From assembly GCA_017609845.1 (NCBI GenBank), contig JAFCDD010000007.1, positions 1-26,013 on the forward strand: 26,013 bases of DNA, written 5' to 3'. The notes beneath the pieces were generated by a model. That model saw only the letters and a list, made by a program, of their open reading frames with translations. It searched no databases and was not told the DNA's origin. Of this stretch, positions 1-6,586 are shown in pieces (the first letter of the stretch is position 1; the number at the start of each line of letters is the position of its first letter). The position numbers and the translations under genes are program-made. This stretch comes from Candidatus Woesearchaeota archaeon. Lineage in GTDB: Archaea; Nanobdellota; Nanobdellia; SCGC-AAA011-G17; JACPNG01.

Positions 1-909
1 GGAAATCAATTTTTAGATGATTTAAGACAAGCAGATGTTTTAATTCATATTGTAGATATATCAGGAAGTTTAAATGCTCAAGGAGAAGAAATAGAACAAG
101 GTTCCTATGATCCATTAAAAGACATAGAATTTTTAGAATACGAATTAGATATGTGGTACTTTCAGATACTAAAAAAAGGATGGGAAAAATTCTCAAGAAC
201 AGTACATCAAGAAAAACAAGACATAATTAAAGCATTAGCAAAACAGTTATCAGCGTTAAAAATAACAGAACCAATGATTGAAGATTCTATTAAACACATA
301 AAAGATAAAAATCCTACAGAATGGACAGAACAAGAACTGAAAAAGTTGACAACAGAACTAAGAAAAAAATCAAAACCAATTATAATAGCAGCAAATAAAA
401 TTGATATTGATATAAAAAATAACTATGAAAGAATTAAAAAACAAATCAAAGAAATAATCATTCCTTGTTCTGCAGAATCAGAACTAGCTTTAAAAGAAGC
501 AGCAAAACATAACCTAATAGATTATATTCCTGGAGAAAGTTATTTTGAAATAAAAGGAGAACTCAATGAAGAACAAAAACACGCTTTAGAATTCATAAAA
601 GAAAAGATTTTATCTAAATACAAAACAACAGGAGTACAAAATATTCTTGACACAGCAATCTTTACATTATTAAAATATATTGCAGTTTATCCAGTTCCTA
701 ATGCAACTTTAAAAGATTCAGAAGGGAATACTCTCCCAGATTGTTATTTAGTTCCAGAAAATTCAACAGCTTTAGACTTGGCTTATAAGATTCATACCGA
801 CATAGGTTCTAATTTTATTAAAGCAATGGACGTTAAAACAAAAAAACCAATCGGAAAAGATCATAAACTAAATAATTTGGATGTAATTGAAATTATGACT
901 AAAAAATGA
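1..909 (+). CDS. YchF/OBG-like GTP-binding protein, C-terminal part (5' end outside window)
   Basis: The frame is open from base 1, so the gene starts upstream of the window; about 302 residues are visible. The fragment begins GNQFLDDLRQADVLIHIVD, which follows the G3 region in OBG-family GTPases. A canonical G4 motif NKID lies at about nt 394-405 and a G5-like CSAESE follows near nt 466-483. The last roughly 80 residues form a TGS domain (VPENSTALDLAYKIHTDIG). OBG/YchF proteins are ribosome-associated P-loop NTPases. The NKxD motif favours GTP, whereas the bacterial YchF/OLA1 branch has NxxE and prefers ATP. The stop codon overlaps the kae1 start by 4 nt (ATGA), implying translational coupling. 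The P-loop cannot be assessed because it is outside the window. Confidence 0.88.
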   Translation, partial: GNQFLDDLRQADVLIHIVDISGSLNAQGEEIEQGSYDPLKDIEFLEYELDMWYFQILKKGWEKFSRTVHQEKQDIIKALAKQLSALKITEPMIEDSIKHIKDKNPTEWTEQELKKLTTELRKKSKPIIIAANKIDIDIKNNYERIKKQIKEIIIPCSAESELALKEAAKHNLIDYIPGESYFEIKGELNEEQKHALEFIKEKILSKYKTTGVQNILDTAIFTLLKYIAVYPVPNATLKDSEGNTLPDCYLVPENSTALDLAYKIHTDIGSNFIKAMDVKTKKPIGKDHKLNNLDVIEIMTKK

Positions 910-1877
910 AATGCTTAGGAATAGAAGGAACAGCACACACATTCGGCGCTGCAATAATGGACAATAAAAAAATTCTTTCAGATATAAGAGACTCATATAA
1001 AACAAAAAAAGGAGGCATTATTCCAAATGATGCAGCAAACCATCATAGAAAAGTAGCAGATAAAGTAATTAAACAAGCATTAAAACAAGCAAAACTAACA
1101 ATAAAAGATATCAACTTAATTTCATTCTCCCAATCTCCAGGTTTAGCTCCTTGCTTAATAGCAACAAGAGATAAGGCAGTTGAAATAGCAAAAAAAAACA
1201 AAATTCCAATTATTGGTATTAACCACTGTATTTCACATTTAACTTCAGGATTACTATTCACCAAAGCAACCAACCCGGTTTTTATATTTGTCTCAGGAGC
1301 CAACACACAAATAATCTCACTAGAGGGAAATAAATTTAGAATTTTTGGAGAATCTCTAGATATAGGTCTAGGAAATGCATTAGATAAATTTGGAAGAGAA
1401 ATAAATCTAGGATTCCCTGCAGGACCAAAAATGGAATCTTTAGCTAAAAAAGGAAAATATATCCCTTTAACATACACAGTAAAAGGAATGGACTTAGCAT
1501 TTTCAGGAATAATAACAGAAGCAATAACAAAATTCAAAAAAGGAGAAAAAAAACAAGATTTATGTTATTCACTACAAGAAACCTTATTCGCAATGTTAAC
1601 AGAAGTTTCTGAACGTGCATTAGCACACACACAAAAAAATGAACTAGTTCTAATTGGGGGTGTAGCAGCAAATAAAAGATTATGCAATATGCTGAAAATA
1701 ATGTGCAAAGAAAGAAAAGCTAAATTTTTTAATGTTCCATTAAAATATGCAGGAGATAATGCAGTAATGATAGCATACCAAGGAATTCTCGAATATAAAT
1801 CAGGAAAAGAAGACAACTATAATATTGATATTATCCCAAATTTAAGAACAGACGAAGTAATGGTTACATGGAAATAG
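906..1877 (+). CDS. kae1: Kae1 / TsaD-family tRNA threonylcarbamoyltransferase subunit (KEOPS)
   Basis: A 323-residue member of the ASKHA-fold Kae1/TsaD/OSGEP family, the catalytic subunit that transfers threonylcarbamoyl from TC-AMP to A37 of ANN-decoding tRNAs. Visible signatures are the N-terminal LGIEGTAHTFGAAI, the metal-binding NHCISH (His107 and His111), the SGANTQI phosphate-binding strand (about 130-136), GGVAANKRL (about 251-259) and the C-terminal AGDNAVMIA with metal ligand Asp284. Length matches archaeal Kae1 without a fused Bud32 kinase. It starts inside the stop of the upstream GTPase gene, so the two are probably co-translated. A YrdC/Sua5 enzyme for the preceding step lies at 21293-21841, and a predicted t6A substrate, tRNA-Lys(UUU), at 19334-19409. 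No Bud32, Cgi121 or Pcc1 gene was recognised in the window. Confidence 0.95.
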   Translation: MKCLGIEGTAHTFGAAIMDNKKILSDIRDSYKTKKGGIIPNDAANHHRKVADKVIKQALKQAKLTIKDINLISFSQSPGLAPCLIATRDKAVEIAKKNKIPIIGINHCISHLTSGLLFTKATNPVFIFVSGANTQIISLEGNKFRIFGESLDIGLGNALDKFGREINLGFPAGPKMESLAKKGKYIPLTYTVKGMDLAFSGIITEAITKFKKGEKKQDLCYSLQETLFAMLTEVSERALAHTQKNELVLIGGVAANKRLCNMLKIMCKERKAKFFNVPLKYAGDNAVMIAYQGILEYKSGKEDNYNIDIIPNLRTDEVMVTWK

Positions 1878-2195
1878 GTGTTATTCAAATTATAAACAAA
1901 TTCTAATTTTTTTAAGCTTATTTTAAACTTGTTTTTTGAAAAGAAAGAGAAATAATGCTTATTTTGATATAAAAATGGACATAAGAAGATAATAATAAAA
2001 TATACAAATATTTATATAGTAAAAAGTAGCAATAATAAGTGTATTATGCTCTTATGGACATAATATAATCTCTTGAGGAGAATAAACCTAACAAAGAACA
2101 AGTAAAATTGTTAAAAACAATCCTAAACAAAGAAAAACTCTTTTTTAGGAAAGGAAAAAGCATCCAAGTTAATAACTTTAAAGAGGTGATTAGAA
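1878..2195 (+). other. Intergenic stretch of about 320 nt before the small-protein gene
   Basis: No convincing gene is seen. The stretch holds a TATA-like box near 2010-2018, a 10-bp direct repeat (atggacataa at 1975-1984 and 2054-2063), and a 7-bp inverted repeat (2042-2048 with 2059-2065) just downstream of the expected transcription start. From about 2066 the + strand reads open as a Lys-rich peptide without a good start or SD. This may be leader RNA or the remnant of a gene. Confidence 0.4.
2008..2019 (+). promoter_or_regulatory. Candidate TATA box for the 2196-5518 cluster
   Basis: The sequence atttatatag, followed by A-rich DNA, fits an archaeal TATA box. Initiation would be expected near 2037-2042, leaving a leader of about 155 nt before the first SD. 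This is pattern-based only. Confidence 0.35.
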
Positions 2196-2396
2196 ATGGC
2201 GACAACAGAAATGACATTAGAAGAGGCTTGTGGGGGTCAATATTCAGTAAAAAAGCCAGGAAGAATAAGTTACTTTTTGGCCAAATATCTTGGATTTGAA
2301 ACACCAGGATATAGAAAATACACAGTTGGAAAAATTGAGACTTCATGTGAAGATTTTGAAAGAAGACTCGAGAAACTGACATTGGGCACGGTTTAA
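2196..2396 (+). CDS. Hypothetical 66-residue protein with an N-terminal double-glycine motif
   Basis: No family recognised. A very good SD (agaggtgatt at about 2183-2192), complementary to the 16S 3' end, precedes ATG at 2196, which is the main support for a real gene. The protein begins MATTEMTLEEACGGQYSVKK. A short acidic N-terminus ends in Cys-Gly-Gly, followed by a basic and aromatic middle (GRISYFLAKYLGFETPGYRKY) and a charged C-terminus. It has no membrane segment. Length and the internal GG recall bacteriocin- or RiPP-type precursors, and a C39-like protein is encoded 2.2 kb downstream, but that link is speculative. It does not end in GGE or GGQ, so it is not an obvious Pup. It is first in a same-strand cluster running to 5518. 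Confidence 0.6.
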   Translation: MATTEMTLEEACGGQYSVKKPGRISYFLAKYLGFETPGYRKYTVGKIETSCEDFERRLEKLTLGTV

Positions 2397-2460
2397 AAAA
2401 TAAAATATTTTTGAATTTACTCAAATTTCTAAGAAAGAAGTAAAATAGGAAGGAGAGGTT

Positions 2461-2508
2461 ATGCAAGAACAACAATCTTTTGTGAAGATTAGTGTAGGCA
2501 TTAATTGA
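2461..2508 (+). CDS. Tiny 15-codon ORF with strong SD upstream of the glycosyltransferase
   Basis: ATG at 2461 is preceded by aggaaggagaggtt, one of the strongest SD sequences in the window, and encodes MQEQQSFVKISVGIN before TGA. It is in frame with the glycosyltransferase starting at 2521 but separated from it by TGA and TAA. The ATG at 2521 has no SD of its own, so the mini-ORF could load ribosomes by coupling or act as a regulatory leader. Alternatively it is a degraded older start of the downstream gene. Whether the peptide is made is unknown. Confidence 0.4.
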   Translation: MQEQQSFVKISVGIN

Positions 2509-2520
2509 ATTTAAATAAAA

Positions 2521-3651
2521 ATGATCGAAAATAATGATAAATTGAAGATATTTCAAATTTCTACCCCATATATTGCTCTGTCTCCAGAAATGAAATATGG
2601 GGGTACAGAAAGAGTAATATTATATTTAGATGAGCAATTTGTTAAAGGAGGACATAGTTCAATAGTCGCCGCACCAAGAGAGTCTAGAATTGCTGGTGAA
2701 TTATTATCCACAGTACCAAGTGGAAGCTGGAGAGTAAATGAAGAAGGAATTATGAGAACTCCAAAAGATAGGAGCCAATATACAGAAACACACGAAAGAG
2801 AGATTGTTAATTTCTTATCAAAGAATGAAGAAATTGATATTGTTCATGACCATATGAGTAATTTTCTTATTTCCGGAGAATATTTTGAAAGGGGACAACA
2901 AATCAGGGCACCAATACTCACCACACTACACGTTCCTTATTTAAATCTATCTCCAGAAATATATGGAGCGTGGAGAAGAATCAAAACAGAAGGAAGAAAG
3001 GTCTTCTTTAATGCAATTAGTCAATCTCAAAAAAGACATTTTGAAAAAAAAGTAGACGTTTGTGACGTTATTTATCACGGCATCCCTTTAGACAGATTTC
3101 CTTTTGAGGAAAAAAAATCAGATTATTTATTTTCTCTTGGAAAAATTTCTTATAAGAAAGGCCAACATATTGCAATTGAAGTAGCAAAAAAGACCGGAAT
3201 GAGATTAATAATTGCTGGAGAAATTCAGGACAGGGAAGAGATCTATTTTAGAGAGATGATTGAGCCCAATATAGATGGAGACCAAATAAGGTTTATTGGT
3301 TCTTTGAATGATCAGGAAAAAGTTGAGTGGTATAAAAATGCTTTAGTTTTTCTTATGCCAATTAATTGGGAAGAAGCTTTTGGTTTAGTAATGATAGAAT
3401 CAATGGCTTGTGGTACTCCAGTAATAGCTTTTAATAGGGGATCTGTTCCAGAAATTGTTAAACATGGCAAGACAGGTTTTGTTGTAGATACAAGCAGAGG
3501 AGCAGATTACGAATTAGAGGAGATGGTTAGAGCCGTAAATCGTATAGGAGAAATAAAGCCGGCAGATTGTAGAAGACATGTAGAAGAAGAATTCTCAATA
3601 GAAGAAGAAGCAAGAAATTATATTGAGCTATATAGGCGTATTATTAATTGA
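2521..3651 (+). CDS. GT4-family (GT-B fold) glycosyltransferase
   Basis: A 376-residue retaining glycosyltransferase of the GT4 type. The N-terminal Rossmann domain carries the acceptor-side glycine loop KYGGTERVILYL (residues 25-36). The C-terminal domain starts near YLFSLGKISYKKGQH (202-216) and has the EX7E nucleotide-sugar signature EAFGLVMIE (Glu285 and Glu293), followed by ACGTPVIAFNRGSVPEIV. These features are standard for enzymes moving a sugar from an NDP-sugar to lipid, protein or glycan acceptors; the substrate cannot be read from sequence. No signal peptide or membrane helix is present, so it acts on the cytoplasmic side. The chosen ATG lacks an SD but lies 12 nt after the stop of a 15-codon ORF with a strong SD. 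Confidence 0.9.
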   Translation: MIENNDKLKIFQISTPYIALSPEMKYGGTERVILYLDEQFVKGGHSSIVAAPRESRIAGELLSTVPSGSWRVNEEGIMRTPKDRSQYTETHEREIVNFLSKNEEIDIVHDHMSNFLISGEYFERGQQIRAPILTTLHVPYLNLSPEIYGAWRRIKTEGRKVFFNAISQSQKRHFEKKVDVCDVIYHGIPLDRFPFEEKKSDYLFSLGKISYKKGQHIAIEVAKKTGMRLIIAGEIQDREEIYFREMIEPNIDGDQIRFIGSLNDQEKVEWYKNALVFLMPINWEEAFGLVMIESMACGTPVIAFNRGSVPEIVKHGKTGFVVDTSRGADYELEEMVRAVNRIGEIKPADCRRHVEEEFSIEEEARNYIELYRRIIN

Positions 3652-3695
3652 AATAATTTCTTTAAAGAAAATAATTAAAAAATTTGAAATACAAA

Positions 3696-4583
3696 ATGGA
3701 GCTTGATAAGTTAAAAGAAAAAGTACAAAAAACATTGAACATAAGTGTAACACATATAGAACCACTCCCTTATATAAGTTCAAGTTTACGTTATAAATTA
3801 ACTTCTGAGGATGAACTTTTTATGTTAAAATTACCGGATGACAATGTGCCTGCCCCCCCTAGCCAACTAAAAAAACTTATACGATATTTATTTGAAAAAA
3901 AATTACCAATAATATTTCAAGAAAGATTCGAAAGAAGAACTCAAGAAAGAAGAGTAAGTTTAGAAGCAACAGTTTTACAAAATTGGGAACAATATAATAT
4001 AGATGCAGCAAGAGTAAGAGTTACAGATAAAAGAACAATGATACTTCTTGATTATATTATGGGACAAGATTATAAAGATCTTATTGAAGAAGGAAGATTA
4101 ACAAAAGAACAATTTGATAGTCTTATAGAAAATATCAGTTACATAAGATATGTTGCTAAGAGGGAAGAAAATCTAATGCTCCTTCATAATGATTTGCATA
4201 TAGGAAACTTTATGTTTGATCAAGAATCAAGAAAATCAAGAGCAATAGATCCAGGAATGATTCTCAATCCTTCTTTAAACTTTAAAGAAATAGACGCATA
4301 TCTTAATTTGTTTTTTTGTTATTCATTAGTATCTAATTTATTCTTTGATTCAAATAGAACACGTTATATTAGAGAAGAAATTTTAAATGCTTTTATAAAA
4401 ACATTAGAAAGACCAACAATACAAACAATGATTTCATTAAACAACCCAGTTTCACCACTATATTTAAGATACCAAAAAACTGGTAAAAAACCAGACCCAC
4501 ACAAAAACTTTAACTTATATAATACTTTTAATAAACAAAACTTTAAAATAGTGCAGGAAGCCTTACAAAAACAATATAAATAA
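3696..4583 (+). CDS. Protein-kinase-fold (APH/RIO/Bud32-like) phosphotransferase, function unknown
   Basis: With ATG at 3696 the protein is 295 residues; an in-frame TTG at 3684 is a less likely start. A minimal kinase fold is visible. FMLKLP (Lys45) resembles the beta-3 ATP-binding Lys, a candidate alpha-C Glu is Glu90, and ILLDYIMGQDY (116-126) matches the hinge region. The catalytic loop is HNDLHIGN (164-171: His164, Asp166, Asn171), and AIDPG (183-187) supplies the metal-binding Asp185 in place of DFG. This arrangement is typical of aminoglycoside/choline-kinase-like and RIO/Bud32-like enzymes, which phosphorylate small molecules or proteins. It is not a convincing Bud32, since Bud32 is shorter and has a different loop. 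Its neighbours are a GT4 glycosyltransferase upstream and a C39-like protein 19 nt downstream. The substrate is unknown. Confidence 0.72.
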   Translation: MELDKLKEKVQKTLNISVTHIEPLPYISSSLRYKLTSEDELFMLKLPDDNVPAPPSQLKKLIRYLFEKKLPIIFQERFERRTQERRVSLEATVLQNWEQYNIDAARVRVTDKRTMILLDYIMGQDYKDLIEEGRLTKEQFDSLIENISYIRYVAKREENLMLLHNDLHIGNFMFDQESRKSRAIDPGMILNPSLNFKEIDAYLNLFFCYSLVSNLFFDSNRTRYIREEILNAFIKTLERPTIQTMISLNNPVSPLYLRYQKTGKKPDPHKNFNLYNTFNKQNFKIVQEALQKQYK

Positions 4584-4602
4584 TTAAACAATTAATATAA
4601 AT

Positions 4603-5193
4603 ATGGAACCTTACATCCAAACAACAGACTATACTGCTGCCCCATCTTGTTTATTATCTATTCTTAATCACTTTAATAAACTAGAACTTAAAAGAAAAAA
4701 TGAATTTAAAATATGGATGAAATCAGCATTATTGCCAATAAGGGCTTCATCAATCTATGCCTTAGCAATAACAGCAAAAAAACACGGATTAAAACCAAAA
4801 ATAGTGGCAGGAAATTTAGATTACGAATACCCTAACTACAGGTTTAAATCTTACAAATTAAAAGAAATAAACCAAGCAAAAATTACTTCCAAACTATACT
4901 TAAAAAAAGCACAAAAAGAAAATATAAAAATAGAAAAAAAAGATTTTGATCTCGATTATGTTAAGAAATTATTAATGAAGAAAAAAATATTATTATTAAG
5001 ACTTAATATTGGAATAATAAGAAATATAAAATCAACATCCAATTATGTAGTAGTATACGGCTATGGAAATAACAAATTTCTTGTCAATGATTCAAGATTA
5101 GGTAAACTACTAATCCCAGAAGAACAAATGAAAGAAGCATTCGAAACAGTAATAACAAAATGTAAGAGAGACAGCAGAATGATTATTTTTTAA
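4603..5193 (+). CDS. C39-like papain-fold protein lacking catalytic Cys and His
   Basis: A 196-residue protein with the layout of the peptidase C39-like superfamily. The N-terminal motif TDYTAAPSCLLSIL aligns with the family's DYTCGPACLL pattern, and the C-terminal motif SNYVVVYGYGNNKFLVND aligns with the H(F/W)VVVxGY...VND pattern. The nucleophile position holds Ala12 and the catalytic His position Asn147; only Asp163 of the triad remains. It is therefore predicted to be a non-proteolytic relative, perhaps binding a peptide or carrying an altered activity. No signal peptide or ABC-transporter domain is attached, unlike C39 domains of bacteriocin exporters. The gene sits 19 nt after the kinase-like gene and 1 nt before the DUF192 gene, suggesting one transcript. 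The fold assignment rests on motifs seen by eye. Confidence 0.68.
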   Translation: MEPYIQTTDYTAAPSCLLSILNHFNKLELKRKNEFKIWMKSALLPIRASSIYALAITAKKHGLKPKIVAGNLDYEYPNYRFKSYKLKEINQAKITSKLYLKKAQKENIKIEKKDFDLDYVKKLLMKKKILLLRLNIGIIRNIKSTSNYVVVYGYGNNKFLVNDSRLGKLLIPEEQMKEAFETVITKCKRDSRMIIF

Positions 5194-5194
5194 A

Positions 5195-5518
5195 ATGCTA
5201 AGAATTAACAATAAAATAATAACTAAAGAAACTAAAATCCTCAATTCTTCTTTATCTAAATTCCTAGGATTAATGTTCAGAAAAAAACAAACATTGATAT
5301 TCAAATTCAAAAAAGAAGTAAAACATTCAATTCACATGTTCTTTGTTTTCTTCCCAATAGATGTTATCTTCTTAGATAAAAATAATAAGATAATAGAAAC
5401 AAAAATGAACCTTAAACCATTCTCAATCTACTTTCCAAAAAACAAGTTTAATACACTAATAGAGTTACCAAAAGGGAAAATTAATAATATTAAAAAAGAA
5501 GACAATATCTCTTTTTAA
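5195..5518 (+). CDS. DUF192 (UPF0127) family protein
   Basis: A compact 107-residue protein with all the visible landmarks of DUF192: LGLMFRKK (about 24-31), KHSIHMFFVFFPIDVIFLDK (43-62) and a C-terminal IELPKGKI. DUF192 proteins are small beta-rich proteins of unknown molecular function, common in archaea and bacteria. Bacterial versions are often exported, while this one has no signal peptide. The start codon follows the stop of the C39-like gene by one base, so the two are very likely co-expressed. It is the last gene of the + cluster and converges on trxB. Confidence 0.85.
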   Translation: MLRINNKIITKETKILNSSLSKFLGLMFRKKQTLIFKFKKEVKHSIHMFFVFFPIDVIFLDKNNKIIETKMNLKPFSIYFPKNKFNTLIELPKGKINNIKKEDNISF

Positions 5519-5553
5519 TAAGAACACAAAGAATGGAAATTATAAATATTTCT

Positions 5554-6468
5554 CTAACAAGGCTCTATTTTATAATCTTTTAAGTAATTATATATAGAAT
5601 AAACAGCATTTACTCCTTGAGCAACACCAGTTATTGCCTGTTTAAATTCAAAGTTTGTACAATCTCCAGCAGCATAAATTCCTTTAACATTTGTTTCAGA
5701 CATTCCATTGATGATAATCTCTCCTTTTTCATTTAATTCAACTCCAAGCTTCTCTGCCAGCTCGGCCTTAACAACAAACCCAACCTCAATAAACAAACCA
5801 TCTAGTTTTAATTCTCTCAAATTAGAATCTAATCTAACCTTTTCAACAAAGTCTCTTCCTAAAATCTCAGTAACATTGGTATTATTAATAATCTCAATTT
5901 TATCATTTTCTTCTACTCTTTTAAGGTTTATTGGCTCAGCTCTTATTTTTTCTTTTCTATAAATGATATAAACTTTCTTAGCATACTGGCTTAATAATAA
6001 TGCTTCCTTAGCAGCAGAATCCGAACCACCAACAACACCAACAAATTTATCTTTGAATAATGGCCCATCACAAGTTGCACAGTAACTTACTCCCTTATTT
6101 GTAAATTCTTTTTCCCCAGGAACATTTAACTTTCTATGTTCTGCTCCGGTAGAAAAGACAATGGTTTTAGCTTGATATTCGCCATCTTCAGTCTTTATCA
6201 AGAAACAATCCCCATTTTTTTCAATATCAATAACTTTTTCTTTTTTAAATTCTATATTTTTATAACTTCTTGCGTGATCCTCTATACTTTTAGCTAACTC
6301 CATTCCTGTTACATTTGTAAAACCAGGATAATTCTCAACCAAATGCGTTGTTTTTATCAAACCACCAAAATCAGGATCAAAAATAATAGTTTTCAAATTA
6401 AATCTTGCCGAATATATGGAAGCTGATAAACCAGTTACCCCTCCCCCAATAATGGCCACATCATACAT
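5554..6468 (-). CDS. trxB: Thioredoxin reductase (FAD/NAD(P)H-dependent)
   Basis: A 304-residue low-molecular-weight thioredoxin reductase that passes electrons from NAD(P)H through FAD to a CxxC pair that reduces thioredoxin-like proteins. Visible are the N-terminal FAD dinucleotide motif IIGGGVTGLSAS (6-17), the redox-active CATC (Cys130 and Cys133), the NAD(P)H-binding GVVGGSDSA (144-152) and the C-terminal FAD motif GIYAAGDCTNF. The 2'-phosphate-recognition HRRxxxR segment reads YRKEKIR (170-176), so the preference for NADPH over NADH is uncertain. The TATA box lies about 25 nt before the ATG, suggesting a leaderless mRNA. The gene is divergent from the glycosyltransferase at 6587. Confidence 0.95.
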   Translation of the reverse strand: MYDVAIIGGGVTGLSASIYSARFNLKTIIFDPDFGGLIKTTHLVENYPGFTNVTGMELAKSIEDHARSYKNIEFKKEKVIDIEKNGDCFLIKTEDGEYQAKTIVFSTGAEHRKLNVPGEKEFTNKGVSYCATCDGPLFKDKFVGVVGGSDSAAKEALLLSQYAKKVYIIYRKEKIRAEPINLKRVEENDKIEIINNTNVTEILGRDFVEKVRLDSNLRELKLDGLFIEVGFVVKAELAEKLGVELNEKGEIIINGMSETNVKGIYAAGDCTNFEFKQAITGVAQGVNAVYSIYNYLKDYKIEPC

Positions 6469-6486
6469 AACCCATTAGAACTTAGA

Positions 6487-6498
6487 TTTATATAAAAA
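6487..6498 (-). promoter_or_regulatory. TATA box of trxB (leaderless arrangement)
   Basis: On the minus strand TTTTTATATAAA lies about 20-30 nt before the trxB ATG at 6468, the spacing expected if transcription begins at or next to the start codon. No SD is present in the short interval. Confidence 0.6.
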
Positions 6499-6533
6499 GG
6501 TTTTGTTTAAATTAACAATTCTTTAACAACAAA

Positions 6534-6544
6534 ATTTATATATC
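6534..6544 (+). promoter_or_regulatory. TATA box and SD of the 6587 glycosyltransferase gene
   Basis: A-rich DNA followed by atttatatatc forms a good BRE/TATA pair; initiation is expected near 6565. An SD-like tagagga at 6574-6580 then precedes a GTG start at 6587. The SD is what decides this GTG start. Confidence 0.55.
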
Positions 6545-6586
6545 CATTTATATGCTATATTAGCTTAAATAACCTAGAGGAATAAA

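Noticed and set aside
1043..1537. 164-residue minus-strand frame inside kae1
   Set aside because: It is a shadow of the well-conserved kae1 frame with no recognisable motif.
2196..2396. The 66-residue protein as a Pup-like modifier for the PafA-like enzyme
   Set aside because: Size is right, but its GGQ is internal near residue 15 and the C-terminus is LGTV; Pup needs a C-terminal GGE or GGQ.
2044..2556. 170-residue open frame on the minus strand
   Set aside because: It is antisense to the small gene, the mini-ORF and the start of the glycosyltransferase, has a Phe/Leu-rich composition typical of complement of A-rich coding DNA, and no SD.
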